From: Vibrionales bacterium SWAT-3
GTDB lineage: Bacteria; Pseudomonadota; Gammaproteobacteria; Enterobacterales; Vibrionaceae
Direction of reading: 5' to 3'
Length of the DNA: 44,945 bases
Assembly (NCBI GenBank): GCA_000169995.1
Contig: AAZW01000039.1
Coordinates: 1 to 44,945 of the forward strand
The translations under genes were made by a program, and so were the position numbers. The notes beneath the pieces are model-generated. The model saw nothing but the letters and a program-made list of their open reading frames with translations. It made no database searches and was not told the origin of the DNA. This document shows positions 16,730 through 23,985 of the stretch, piece after piece; positions within the stretch are counted from its first letter, which is position 1, and every line of letters starts with the position of its first letter.

Positions 16730-16913
16730 TTCTTATTTTGGATAAGCCACAACGCTTTCTATATTTAGAATATCCCCCTAATTAGGTAATGCGAAATATG
16801 CAACGGGTAATATGTGAACACAATCACCCTATTTATTACAGGGGCATGCTTGCTAATTCACTGTTATATATGATAATAATTCTCAATTAATTTCTTTCCA
16901 CCTACCATCCACA

Positions 16914-16929
16914 TACCCCTTTAGGGTTA
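16914..16929. promoter_or_regulatory. NarP (7-2-7) site
   Basis: TACCCCTTTAGGGTTA is a nearly perfect inverted pair of NarL/NarP heptamers spaced by two bases, matching 13 of 14 defined positions of TACYYMTnnAKRRGTA. The 7-2-7 layout is the one NarP recognises, and Vibrio generally uses NarPQ. It lies about 186 bp upstream of nrfA, on the nrfA side of the divergent region. Confidence 0.65.
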
Positions 16930-16941
16930 TATAAACTTCAA

Positions 16942-16957
16942 CGTGATTAAAGTCACT
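16942..16957. promoter_or_regulatory. CRP-like site
   Basis: CGTGATTAAAGTCACT keeps the symmetric GTGA-N6-TCAC core of a CRP site. It sits between the NarP-like and FNR-like sites upstream of nrfA. CRP control of anaerobic respiration is known in marine gammaproteobacteria such as Shewanella; here it is inference from the motif. Confidence 0.5.
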
Positions 16958-16965
16958 ACCATTAA

Positions 16966-16979
16966 TTGATCTAAAACAA
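16966..16979 (+). promoter_or_regulatory. nrfA: FNR site upstream of nrfA
   Basis: TTGATCTAAAACAA matches 9 of 10 defined bases of the FNR consensus TTGATnnnnATCAA. It is centred about 135 bp upstream of the nrfA GTG, so a leader of some 90 bases would be expected if it acts at -41.5. It would make nrfA expression depend on low oxygen. Confidence 0.6.
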
Positions 16980-17107
16980 GCAAACATCCGACACGTAACA
17001 AAATGTGTTTATTTATGAATTAATATAAACAGCAATTCTCCAATTCTTAATTTGAATAGCAAACTCACAACGCTTGGTATAAAAATCAGTATATTGGAGA
17101 TATCACT

Positions 17108-18538
17108 GTGAAAAAGCATTGGATACGTAATTCGGTCACAGCACTATTAATGGTTAGCGCGTCACTCGCAAGCGCGACCAGTTTTGCTGCGTCTGAACAA
17201 AAAGAAATTGGTGATCCTCGTAACGACCAGTTCGAGCAAAACCACCCTGATCAATATCATTCATGGAGACAAACGTCAGAGAGCGAAGCCATTGAAGACG
17301 CACTAAAAGAAGATCCAAACATGGTTATTCTATGGGCTGGCTACGGTTTCGCGAAAGACTACAACAAAGCCCGCGGCCACTTTTATGCGGTTGACGATGT
17401 AAGACAAACCCTTCGTACTGGCGGACCAACCGACGAAAACTCTGGCCCAATGCCAATGGCGTGTTGGAGCTGTAAAAGCCCAGACGTAGCTCGTGTAATT
17501 GAGGAGCGTGGTGAAGACGGCTACTTCGAAGGCAAGTGGGCTCGTCTTGGCAGCGAAATTGTAAATCCTATCGGTTGTGCAGACTGTCATGATACTCAGA
17601 GCGAAGGCTTTAAGAATGGCGAACCAGCACTAAAAGTTACTCGTCCTTATGTTGAGCGTGCATTCGATGCGATCGGCAAGAACTTCGAAGAACAGGGTCG
17701 TTTTGATCAACAAGCCTCGGTTTGTGCGCAGTGCCACGTGGAATACTATTTCACTGGTCCAACGAAAGGCGTTAAGTTCCCTTGGGATAAAGGCACTCGT
17801 GTTGAGCAAATGGAAGAGTACTACGATGAGATCGGCTTTAAAGATTGGACTCACAAAGTCTCTAAAGCACCGATGCTAAAAGCTCAGCACCCAGGTTACG
17901 AAACTTGGCGCGAAGGCATTCACGGCAAGAACAACGTTGCTTGTGTTGACTGTCATATGCCTAAAGTGACGAAAGAAGATGGCACCGTTTATACCGACCA
18001 CAAGGTAGGTAACCCGTTTGACCGCTTCGAAGACACCTGTGCTAACTGCCATACTCAATCTAAAGAGACCATGCGTAACATCGTTTCAAGCCGTAAAGCG
18101 CAAGTACTAAACATGAAGCTTACTGCTGAGAAACAAATCGTAGCCGCTCACTTTGAAGCTGGCGCAGCATGGGAAGCAGGCGCAACAGAACAAGAGATGG
18201 CACCTATCTTACAAGATATCCGTCATGCTCAATGGCGTTGGGACTACGCTATCGCATCTCATGGTGTTCATATGCATGCACCAGAAGTTGCTCTAGAAGT
18301 TCTTGGTACAGCTGTCGACCGTGCAGCAGACGCGCGTACTAAGATTGTTCGTCTATTAGCGAAGAAAGGCATTACCGATCCAATCGAGATTCCAGATATC
18401 TCAACCAAGGAAGCAGCTCAAAAAGCGCTTGGAATGGATATGGATAAAATGAATGCTGAGAAGCAACACTTCTTAGACACTGTGGTACCTAAGTGGGAAG
18501 AGCAAGCTGAAAAGCGTGAAGCTAGCTACGAATACTAG
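17108..18538 (+). CDS. nrfA: NrfA ammonia-forming cytochrome c nitrite reductase
   Basis: NrfA reduces nitrite to ammonium with six electrons in the periplasm. It has 476 residues, with a Sec signal ending near TSFAAS. It carries the special lysine-ligated active-site heme motif CWSCK (ACWSCKSPDV near residue 119) and four CxxCH motifs (CADCH, CAQCH, CVDCH, CANCH), the pentaheme pattern of the family. The calcium/active-site region with KAQHPGYETWREGIHGKNN is intact. The start is GTG 17108 with GGAG upstream. It has its own promoter, away from the damaged operon, and a strong terminator behind it. The gene is intact, but full maturation needs NrfE/NrfF/NrfG, partly compromised here. Confidence 0.96.
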   Translation: MKKHWIRNSVTALLMVSASLASATSFAASEQKEIGDPRNDQFEQNHPDQYHSWRQTSESEAIEDALKEDPNMVILWAGYGFAKDYNKARGHFYAVDDVRQTLRTGGPTDENSGPMPMACWSCKSPDVARVIEERGEDGYFEGKWARLGSEIVNPIGCADCHDTQSEGFKNGEPALKVTRPYVERAFDAIGKNFEEQGRFDQQASVCAQCHVEYYFTGPTKGVKFPWDKGTRVEQMEEYYDEIGFKDWTHKVSKAPMLKAQHPGYETWREGIHGKNNVACVDCHMPKVTKEDGTVYTDHKVGNPFDRFEDTCANCHTQSKETMRNIVSSRKAQVLNMKLTAEKQIVAAHFEAGAAWEAGATEQEMAPILQDIRHAQWRWDYAIASHGVHMHAPEVALEVLGTAVDRAADARTKIVRLLAKKGITDPIEIPDISTKEAAQKALGMDMDKMNAEKQHFLDTVVPKWEEQAEKREASYEY

Positions 18539-18562
18539 TTCCTCCAAATAGACCAATAAGAG

Positions 18563-18600
18563 AAAACCAGTCACACTATAGTAGTGTGGCTGGTTTTTTT
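18563..18600 (+). terminator. nrfA terminator
   Basis: AAAACCAG-TCACACTA pairs with TAGTGTGG-CTGGTTTT around a short loop (stem about 15 bp with one G.T/bulge position), followed by seven T residues. It begins 25 bp after the nrfA stop. Confidence 0.85.
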
Positions 18601-18664
18601 AGATTTGGGCACGCTCAACCGTCCCAACTTCACATTACCTTTTAGCTAATTCAAGGAACAAAGA

Positions 18665-19009
18665 ATGAAGCACTTACTTTCGCTTTCAGCATTATGCATC
18701 GCACTATTAAGTTCAGGACTTCACGCCTCAGAACGAGCAGAAACAGGGTGGGAAATGATAGAGGTAGGTGCGTTGGTCGTTGATGTCAGAACACCGGGAG
18801 AGTTCAAGCAAGGGCATCTAGATAATGCGATTAACTACCCTCTTTCTGAGGTTGCAACGCACTTTGCTAGCATAGACAAAGCTCAGCCTATCGTTTTGTA
18901 TTGCCGCAGTGGTAACCGCTCAGGGCAAGCTTACCAGTATTTGAAAGCTCAAGGGTTTACACAGATCCACAACGCTGGCGGTTTAATTGAGATGCAAGAA
19001 AGTAAATAA
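18665..19009 (+). CDS. Periplasmic single-domain rhodanese (PspE/GlpE-like)
   Basis: This 114-residue exported rhodanese has a Sec signal (LLSLSALCIALLSSGLHAS). The domain shows VVDVRTPGEFKQGHLDNAIN near residues 38-57 and the active-site loop VLYCRSGNRSGQAYQYL, whose cysteine carries the persulfide. It ends HNAGGLIEM, typical of the fold. Similar proteins (PspE) transfer sulfane sulfur to thiol acceptors in the periplasm. It follows the nrfA terminator by 65 bp and converges with the TPR gene. Any link to nitrite reduction is only positional. Confidence 0.9.
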   Translation: MKHLLSLSALCIALLSSGLHASERAETGWEMIEVGALVVDVRTPGEFKQGHLDNAINYPLSEVATHFASIDKAQPIVLYCRSGNRSGQAYQYLKAQGFTQIHNAGGLIEMQESK

Positions 19010-19034
19010 CTTAAAGGTTTGGGTGATACCAAGC

Positions 19035-19664
19035 TTAATGGATCATCTGTTTAGCTTGGTTGATCGAATGGATGATAGAGACACGATCAATGCCTTTCTG
19101 GTTAGAGTCGAGGATTTGAGTCCAAGCATCGATCGCTTGTTGGTAGCGCATACTGATGAAGTGATCGGTCGCTATCAACATCAATGCCGTACGATCGTTG
19201 GGATCAAGATTCATAGATTGCTTTAGTAGTCCTTTCACATCGTCACTCATCGCCTGTGAGCTCAGGTAATATAAGGCGCTCGCTTTAGCTGCGTAAAGCC
19301 CAGAAGGCGCCTCTGGATCTAAACGAATCGCGTAGTCGTAACAGGTATAGGCTGCGTCAAACTCCCCTTTCTGCATATAGACACCACCTAATTTAAACCA
19401 CAGGTCTGATTGATTAGGATCTTGCTTAAGGCTATGTTGAAGTTCGTTTTGGAAGTCTGTTGCCGTGTAACTAGTGTCATCATCAGAAGAGGGTTGAGGA
19501 GTCACTTGCTTCATCTGCGACCAAACCAGAACGCTGGCTAGTATTGCAACAAGTGAGGTAACAAGATTACCTTTGAGATTATTGGTATTTCTGTTTGATG
19601 CAACCACGATCACCACCAAGAACAAGCTCATTAGCAGCAAAGCAATCAGTAACCAGATATCCAT
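19035..19664 (-). CDS. nrfG: NrfG/CcmI-like TPR protein
   Basis: This 209-residue protein has two membrane helices at the N-terminus (IWLLIALLLMSLFLVVIVVA and VTSLVAILASVLVWS) and then tetratricopeptide repeats, for example DLWFKLGGVYMQKGEFDAAY (near residues 93-112). The layout fits CcmI/NrfG, the chaperone that binds the apocytochrome C-terminus and hands it to the heme lyase. Placement next to nrfA favours NrfG, though it is not in the nrfBCDEF operon and reads convergently with the rhodanese. It looks intact. A role in general cytochrome c maturation cannot be excluded. Confidence 0.72.
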   Translation of the reverse strand: MDIWLLIALLLMSLFLVVIVVASNRNTNNLKGNLVTSLVAILASVLVWSQMKQVTPQPSSDDDTSYTATDFQNELQHSLKQDPNQSDLWFKLGGVYMQKGEFDAAYTCYDYAIRLDPEAPSGLYAAKASALYYLSSQAMSDDVKGLLKQSMNLDPNDRTALMLIATDHFISMRYQQAIDAWTQILDSNQKGIDRVSIIHSINQAKQMIH

Positions 19665-19775
19665 TCCACTCTCCTTTCATCGACCTTTTTACTCTACCTT
19701 TTTCTCACTAAAACAATATTGATCGAGGTTGAGCTATTGGCTTTTAAGCAAGTCACCGGCGAATTTTAGGTAATA

Positions 19776-19804
19776 AAAAACCGAGCACAATAGCTCGGTT
19801 TTTT
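19776..19804 (-). terminator. gyrA: gyrA terminator (usable in both directions)
   Basis: AAACCGAGC pairs with GCTCGGTTT around ACAATA, with A-run and T-run on the two sides. It lies 27 bp after the gyrA stop and could also stop transcription from the other strand. Confidence 0.85.
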
Positions 19805-19831
19805 GTCTCAACTTCTTATAGAAGTGAAAGA

Positions 19832-22474
19832 TTACTCTGTGTCTTGCTCGCCATCAGAAGCGTCTGATGCTTGCTCTTCACTTGACTCAGAAGCCACTGG
19901 TGCTTCAGCGTTTGCTACATCAGCTTCGCCTTCAACAACCTCAGCTTCTTCTACTTCGTCGATACGTTGTAGACCTACAACATTCTCGTCGTCAGAAGTA
20001 CGAATCAGTGTTACACCTTGAGTGTTACGACCAACTTGGCTCACTTCCGCAACGCGAGTACGTACTAGCGTACCTGCGTCGGTGATCATCATCATTTCGT
20101 CGCCTTCTTCAACTTGAACAGCGCCAACAACTGGGCCATTACGTTCAGAGACTTTGATAGATACCACACCTTGCGTTGCACGGCCTTTCGTTGGGTATTC
20201 AGCTAGTTCAGTACGCTTACCGTAACCGTTTTGAGTCACAGTTAGGATGTCGCCTTCGTTAGAAGGAACAATCAACGATACTACTTGATCGTCTTCTGGA
20301 AGCTTCATACCACGAACACCAGAGGCAGTACGGCCCATTGCACGTACTTTGTCCTCGTTAAAGCGAACAACTTTGCCCGATTTAGAGAACAGCATGATGT
20401 CGCTATCACCGTTAGTGATGTCAACGCCAATCAGTGAATCATCGTCACGTAGGTTAACTGCAATTAGGCCGTTAGCACGTACGTTTGCGAACTGATCCAG
20501 TGATGTCTTCTTAACAGTACCGTCACCCGTTGCCATGAAGATGAATTTCTCATTAGAGAACTCAGAAACAGGCAGGATAGCCGTGATACGCTCACCTTCT
20601 TCTAGAGGAAGAATGTTAACGATAGGCTTACCACGAGCAGTACGACTTGCTAATGGCAGTTGGTAAACTTTCAGACGGTATGTCTTACCACGAGTAGAGA
20701 AACATAGGATGTTATCGTGAGTATTAGCAACAAGCAGACGCTCAATGTAATCCTCATCTTTCATCTTAGTTGCACTCTTACCTTTACCACCACGACGCTG
20801 AGCTTCGTAGTCGCTTAGGATTTGGTACTTAACGTAACCTGCATTAGAAAGCGTTACTACAACGTCTTCTTGAGCAATCAGCTCTTCCATATCGATGTCA
20901 TGAACTGCCGCTGTGATTTCTGTACGACGCTCGTCGCCATAGATTTCACGTACCGCTTCAAGTTCTTCACGGATAACTTCCATCAAACGCTCAGTGCTTG
21001 CAAGAATGTGCATTAGCTCAGCGATTTCTTCTAGAAGTGCTTTGTACTCGTCTAGAATCTTCTCGTGCTCAAGGCCAGTTAGGCGGTGAAGACGAAGTTC
21101 TAGAATTGCTTGTGCTTGTGTTTCCGTTAGGAAGTATTGACCATCGCGGATGCCGTATTGGTCTTCTAACCAATCAGGACGAGCTGCGTCAGTACCTGCA
21201 CGCTCAAGCATTGAAGCCACGTTACCAAGATCCCAGCCGCGAGCAACTAAGCCAGCTTTTGCGTCAGCTGGTGTTGGAGCGTTACGGATAAGTTCAATGA
21301 TTTCGTCAATGTTAGCCAATGCTAGAGACAGAGCTTCAAGGATGTGTGCACGGTCGCGCGCTTTCTTCAGTTCGAAGATAGTACGACGTGTCACTACTTC
21401 GCGACGGTGGTCAACGAAGCACTTAAGCATGTCTTTTAGGTTAAACAACTGTGGTTGGCCATTGTTTAGAGCAACCATGTTGATACCGAAAGTCGTTTGC
21501 AGCTGAGTTTGTGCGTATAGGTTGTTCAGAACAACTTCACCCACAGCGTCGCGCTTACATTCAATAACAATACGCATACCATCTTTATCAGATTCGTCAC
21601 GTAGAGCACTGATGCCTTCTACTTTCTTATCTTTAACCAGTTCAGCAATTTTCTCGATCAGACGAGCTTTGTTTACTTGGTAAGGGATCTCAGTAACGAT
21701 AATGGTCTCTTTACCATTCTTGTCAGCTTCGATGTCCGCTTTTGAACGCATGTAAACTTTACCGCGGCCAGTCTTGTATGCATCTACGATGCCTTTACGA
21801 CCACTGATAAGTGCTGCTGTCGGGAAGTCAGGACCAGGAATGTAGTCCATTAGCTCATCAATCGTGATCTCTTCATTATTGATAAGTGCTAAACAGCCAT
21901 CAACAACTTCACCTAGGTTATGAGGTGGGATGTTGGTAGCCATACCTACTGCGATACCAGAAGCACCGTTTACCAATAGGTTAGGAATTTTTGTCGGAAG
22001 AACTGCTGGGATTTGTTCAGTACCATCGTAGTTCGGTACGTAATCCACAGTTTCCTTATCAAGGTCAGCCAAAAGCTCGTGAGCAATTTTCGCCATACGA
22101 ACTTCGGTATAACGCATTGCAGCCGCGGAGTCGCCATCGATAGAACCAAAGTTACCTTGGCCATCAACTAGCATGTAACGCAGTGAGAACGGTTGAGCCA
22201 TACGAACAATTGTGTCGTATACAGCACTATCACCATGCGGGTGGTATTTACCGATTACATCACCTACTACACGAGCAGACTTTTTATATGGTTTGTTCCA
22301 ATCATTACCTAGTACATTCATCGCGAACAAAACGCGGCGGTGTACTGGTTTTAGGCCATCACGCACATCTGGAAGGGCACGACCAACGATGACGGACATC
22401 GCATAGTCTAGGTATGAACCTCTAAGCTCATCTTCAATATTTACGGGCGTGATCTCTTTCGCTAGATCGCTCAT
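19832..22474 (-). CDS. gyrA: DNA gyrase subunit A
   Basis: GyrA is the breakage-reunion subunit of gyrase, which with GyrB introduces negative supercoils. It has 880 residues, a normal length for Vibrio. The catalytic tyrosine is Tyr122 (AAAMRYTEVRM). The quinolone region reads HPHGDSAVYDTIV with Ser83 and Asp87, the sensitive wild-type residues. The GyrA box is QRRGGKGKS, and the C-terminal beta-pinwheel is followed by an acidic tail (EEAEVVEGEADVANAEAPV). It stands alone with a terminator, divergent from ubiG. Confidence 0.98.
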   Translation of the reverse strand: MSDLAKEITPVNIEDELRGSYLDYAMSVIVGRALPDVRDGLKPVHRRVLFAMNVLGNDWNKPYKKSARVVGDVIGKYHPHGDSAVYDTIVRMAQPFSLRYMLVDGQGNFGSIDGDSAAAMRYTEVRMAKIAHELLADLDKETVDYVPNYDGTEQIPAVLPTKIPNLLVNGASGIAVGMATNIPPHNLGEVVDGCLALINNEEITIDELMDYIPGPDFPTAALISGRKGIVDAYKTGRGKVYMRSKADIEADKNGKETIIVTEIPYQVNKARLIEKIAELVKDKKVEGISALRDESDKDGMRIVIECKRDAVGEVVLNNLYAQTQLQTTFGINMVALNNGQPQLFNLKDMLKCFVDHRREVVTRRTIFELKKARDRAHILEALSLALANIDEIIELIRNAPTPADAKAGLVARGWDLGNVASMLERAGTDAARPDWLEDQYGIRDGQYFLTETQAQAILELRLHRLTGLEHEKILDEYKALLEEIAELMHILASTERLMEVIREELEAVREIYGDERRTEITAAVHDIDMEELIAQEDVVVTLSNAGYVKYQILSDYEAQRRGGKGKSATKMKDEDYIERLLVANTHDNILCFSTRGKTYRLKVYQLPLASRTARGKPIVNILPLEEGERITAILPVSEFSNEKFIFMATGDGTVKKTSLDQFANVRANGLIAVNLRDDDSLIGVDITNGDSDIMLFSKSGKVVRFNEDKVRAMGRTASGVRGMKLPEDDQVVSLIVPSNEGDILTVTQNGYGKRTELAEYPTKGRATQGVVSIKVSERNGPVVGAVQVEEGDEMMMITDAGTLVRTRVAEVSQVGRNTQGVTLIRTSDDENVVGLQRIDEVEEAEVVEGEADVANAEAPVASESSEEQASDASDGEQDTE

Positions 22475-22765
22475 AGAGCCATTTTCCCTCTATAGTCAGA
22501 TCGTATATTTGAATACGTATAAGACCGAAAAATATAACACAAATTTACCTACGGAGGCATCACTTTCCCTATCCTTTTACCATCTTGTAACCCTTGTAGC
22601 CAATCAATTGATGAGAAATTGCACCTCAGCATCATATCTCGCTGAAACATGGTCACTTTACATCCAATAAATTCGCAAAATTGTAGATCTTCTGGTCAGC
22701 ACGAAAAGGCAAGTTATAATGCCTGCAATTTCATGGATGCATTATTTAACTTGGAAATGCCGATT

Positions 22766-23476
22766 ATGACTAAATCACAGAACGTAGACCCAGCAGAAAT
22801 TAAGAAATTCGAAGACATGGCGTCGCGCTGGTGGGATCTCGAAGGCGAGTTTAAGCCTCTACACCAAATCAACCCACTTCGCCTAAATTACGTGTTAGAA
22901 AAAACCGAAGGCTTGTTTGGTAAGAAAGTCCTAGATGTTGGCTGCGGCGGCGGTATTTTAGCAGAGAGTATGGCTGTTGAAGGTGCGGTAGTCACTGGCT
23001 TAGACATGGGCAAAGAGCCGCTCGAAGTAGCACGTCTTCATGCTCTAGAAACCGGCACCAAGCTAGATTACATCCAAAGCACGATTGAAGATCATGCAGA
23101 GCAAAACCCGCAAACTTACGATGTGGTGACATGTATGGAAATGCTAGAGCACGTTCCAGACCCACAATCTGTGATTACTGCGTGTTCAAAATTGGTAAAA
23201 CCGGGTGGACACGTGTTCTTCTCTACGCTGAACCGCAATTTCAAATCTTACTTGTTTGCTATTGTTGGTGCAGAGAAACTGCTTAGAATTGTTCCTGAAG
23301 GCACACATGAGCATGACAAGTTCATTCGCCCAGCTGAACTTATCAAGATGATAGACAACACCCCACTTCAGGAATTAGGCATCACTGGCCTGCACTATAA
23401 TCCGTTAACTGACAGTTACCGTTTAGGGCAAAATGTAGATGTTAACTACATAGTTCATACGCAAAATTTCGCCTAA
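22766..23476 (+). CDS. ubiG: Ubiquinone 3-O-methyltransferase UbiG
   Basis: This SAM-dependent enzyme makes both O-methylations in ubiquinone synthesis, in the cytoplasm. It has 236 residues from ATG 22766 (MTKSQNVDPAEIKKFEDMA), close to E. coli UbiG (240); the frame is open further upstream to 22649 but those residues do not match the family. The SAM-binding motif is VLDVGCGGGILAES, followed by GLDMG and MEMLEHVPDP. It is read away from gyrA, as in many gammaproteobacteria, with a 291-bp gap in which I see no other gene. Confidence 0.95.
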   Translation: MTKSQNVDPAEIKKFEDMASRWWDLEGEFKPLHQINPLRLNYVLEKTEGLFGKKVLDVGCGGGILAESMAVEGAVVTGLDMGKEPLEVARLHALETGTKLDYIQSTIEDHAEQNPQTYDVVTCMEMLEHVPDPQSVITACSKLVKPGGHVFFSTLNRNFKSYLFAIVGAEKLLRIVPEGTHEHDKFIRPAELIKMIDNTPLQELGITGLHYNPLTDSYRLGQNVDVNYIVHTQNFA

Positions 23477-23526
23477 CCAATATCAAAAAGCCAACCGTAA
23501 AATCTTTTATAAAAAAAGACTAATGA

Positions 23527-23560
23527 AAAGAGTTGCAATTAACATAAGTTTGCGACTTTT
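23527..23560 (+). terminator. ubiG: ubiG terminator
   Basis: AAGAGTTGCAA and TTTGCGACTTTTTT form an 11-bp stem with two G.T pairs around a 10-nt loop, ending in a T-run. It lies about 50 bp beyond the ubiG stop. Confidence 0.6.
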
Positions 23561-23716
23561 TTCAGTCTAAATTTCGTGCGCCAGCTTCCATTTTAACCAC
23601 CTCGATTTAAATTTAATCGCCGAAAATTCATCGCTCATTTTGCCCAAAGATCAAGGTATTTTTTTTTATCAGCGTGCAAAAATAAAGCATCCTTAAAAGG
23701 CGAGTTTTATACAATC

Positions 23717-23763
23717 AAGTGACATCTAACCTCATCAGTTAGTGGTCACTTACAGTTTTTTTT
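23717..23763 (+). terminator. Orphan terminator-like hairpin upstream of nrdA
   Basis: AAGTGAC (23717-23723) pairs with GTCACTT (23745-23751), and CTAAC (23726-23730) with GTTAG (23738-23742), around a 7-nt loop; eight T residues follow from 23756. It looks like a strong intrinsic terminator but no coding gene ends just before it; ubiG already has a terminator 150 bp earlier. The 489-bp gap 23477-23965 otherwise holds only the nrdA control sites. It could end a small RNA or be a second ubiG terminator. Confidence 0.6.
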
Positions 23764-23774
23764 CAATCCACCAC

Positions 23775-23783
23775 TTATCCACA
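23775..23783 (+). promoter_or_regulatory. nrdA: DnaA box upstream of nrdA
   Basis: TTATCCACA is a perfect match to the DnaA consensus TTATNCACA, about 200 bp upstream of nrdA. In E. coli the nrdAB promoter is controlled by DnaA through such boxes, which links dNTP supply to replication. Confidence 0.6.
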
Positions 23784-23852
23784 AGCAACCCCATTTCTTT
23801 ACCTTGAAAAATGTCAGTTGTAGCACTATCTTGTAACCCAACAAACAAATGA

Positions 23853-23889
23853 CCCCTATATGTTGTGTTTGAACTACAATATATGGGTA
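23853..23889 (+). promoter_or_regulatory. nrdA: Tandem NrdR-like boxes
   Basis: CCCCTATATGTTGTGT (23853-23868) matches 13 of 16 positions of the NrdR box acaCwAtATaTwGtgt. CTACAATATATGGGTA (23874-23889) is a weaker second copy with the central CAATATAT. Their starts are 21 bp apart, two helical turns, as expected of paired NrdR boxes. They lie about 100-130 bp before the nrdA start, suitable for repression. Confidence 0.6.
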
Positions 23890-23985
23890 GACCAAGATCA
23901 CAAAGCCGAAACGTAATTTACAAAAATTACACAGAAATAGACAAAAACACGGCCTTGTTCAGTTTTGTTAGGGAAATTAAGCAGA

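Larger units (their letters stand above)
16626..17107. promoter_or_regulatory. Divergent nrfB/nrfA control region
   Basis: This 482-bp AT-rich gap separates the two divergently read nrf units. It contains no convincing gene. Near nrfA it holds NarP-, CRP- and FNR-like sites (listed separately), and near nrfB a weaker FNR-like site. The set fits known control of nitrite ammonification by anaerobiosis (FNR), nitrate/nitrite (NarP) and carbon status (CRP). Confidence 0.75.

Noticed and set aside
20800..21500. Plus-strand frames of 60-118 codons inside gyrA
   Set aside because: Antisense frames in a highly biased, conserved gene; no ribosome sites or domains.
22649..22765. N-terminal extension of UbiG from 22649
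   Set aside because: The 39 extra residues do not resemble the family, and ATG 22766 gives the normal length.
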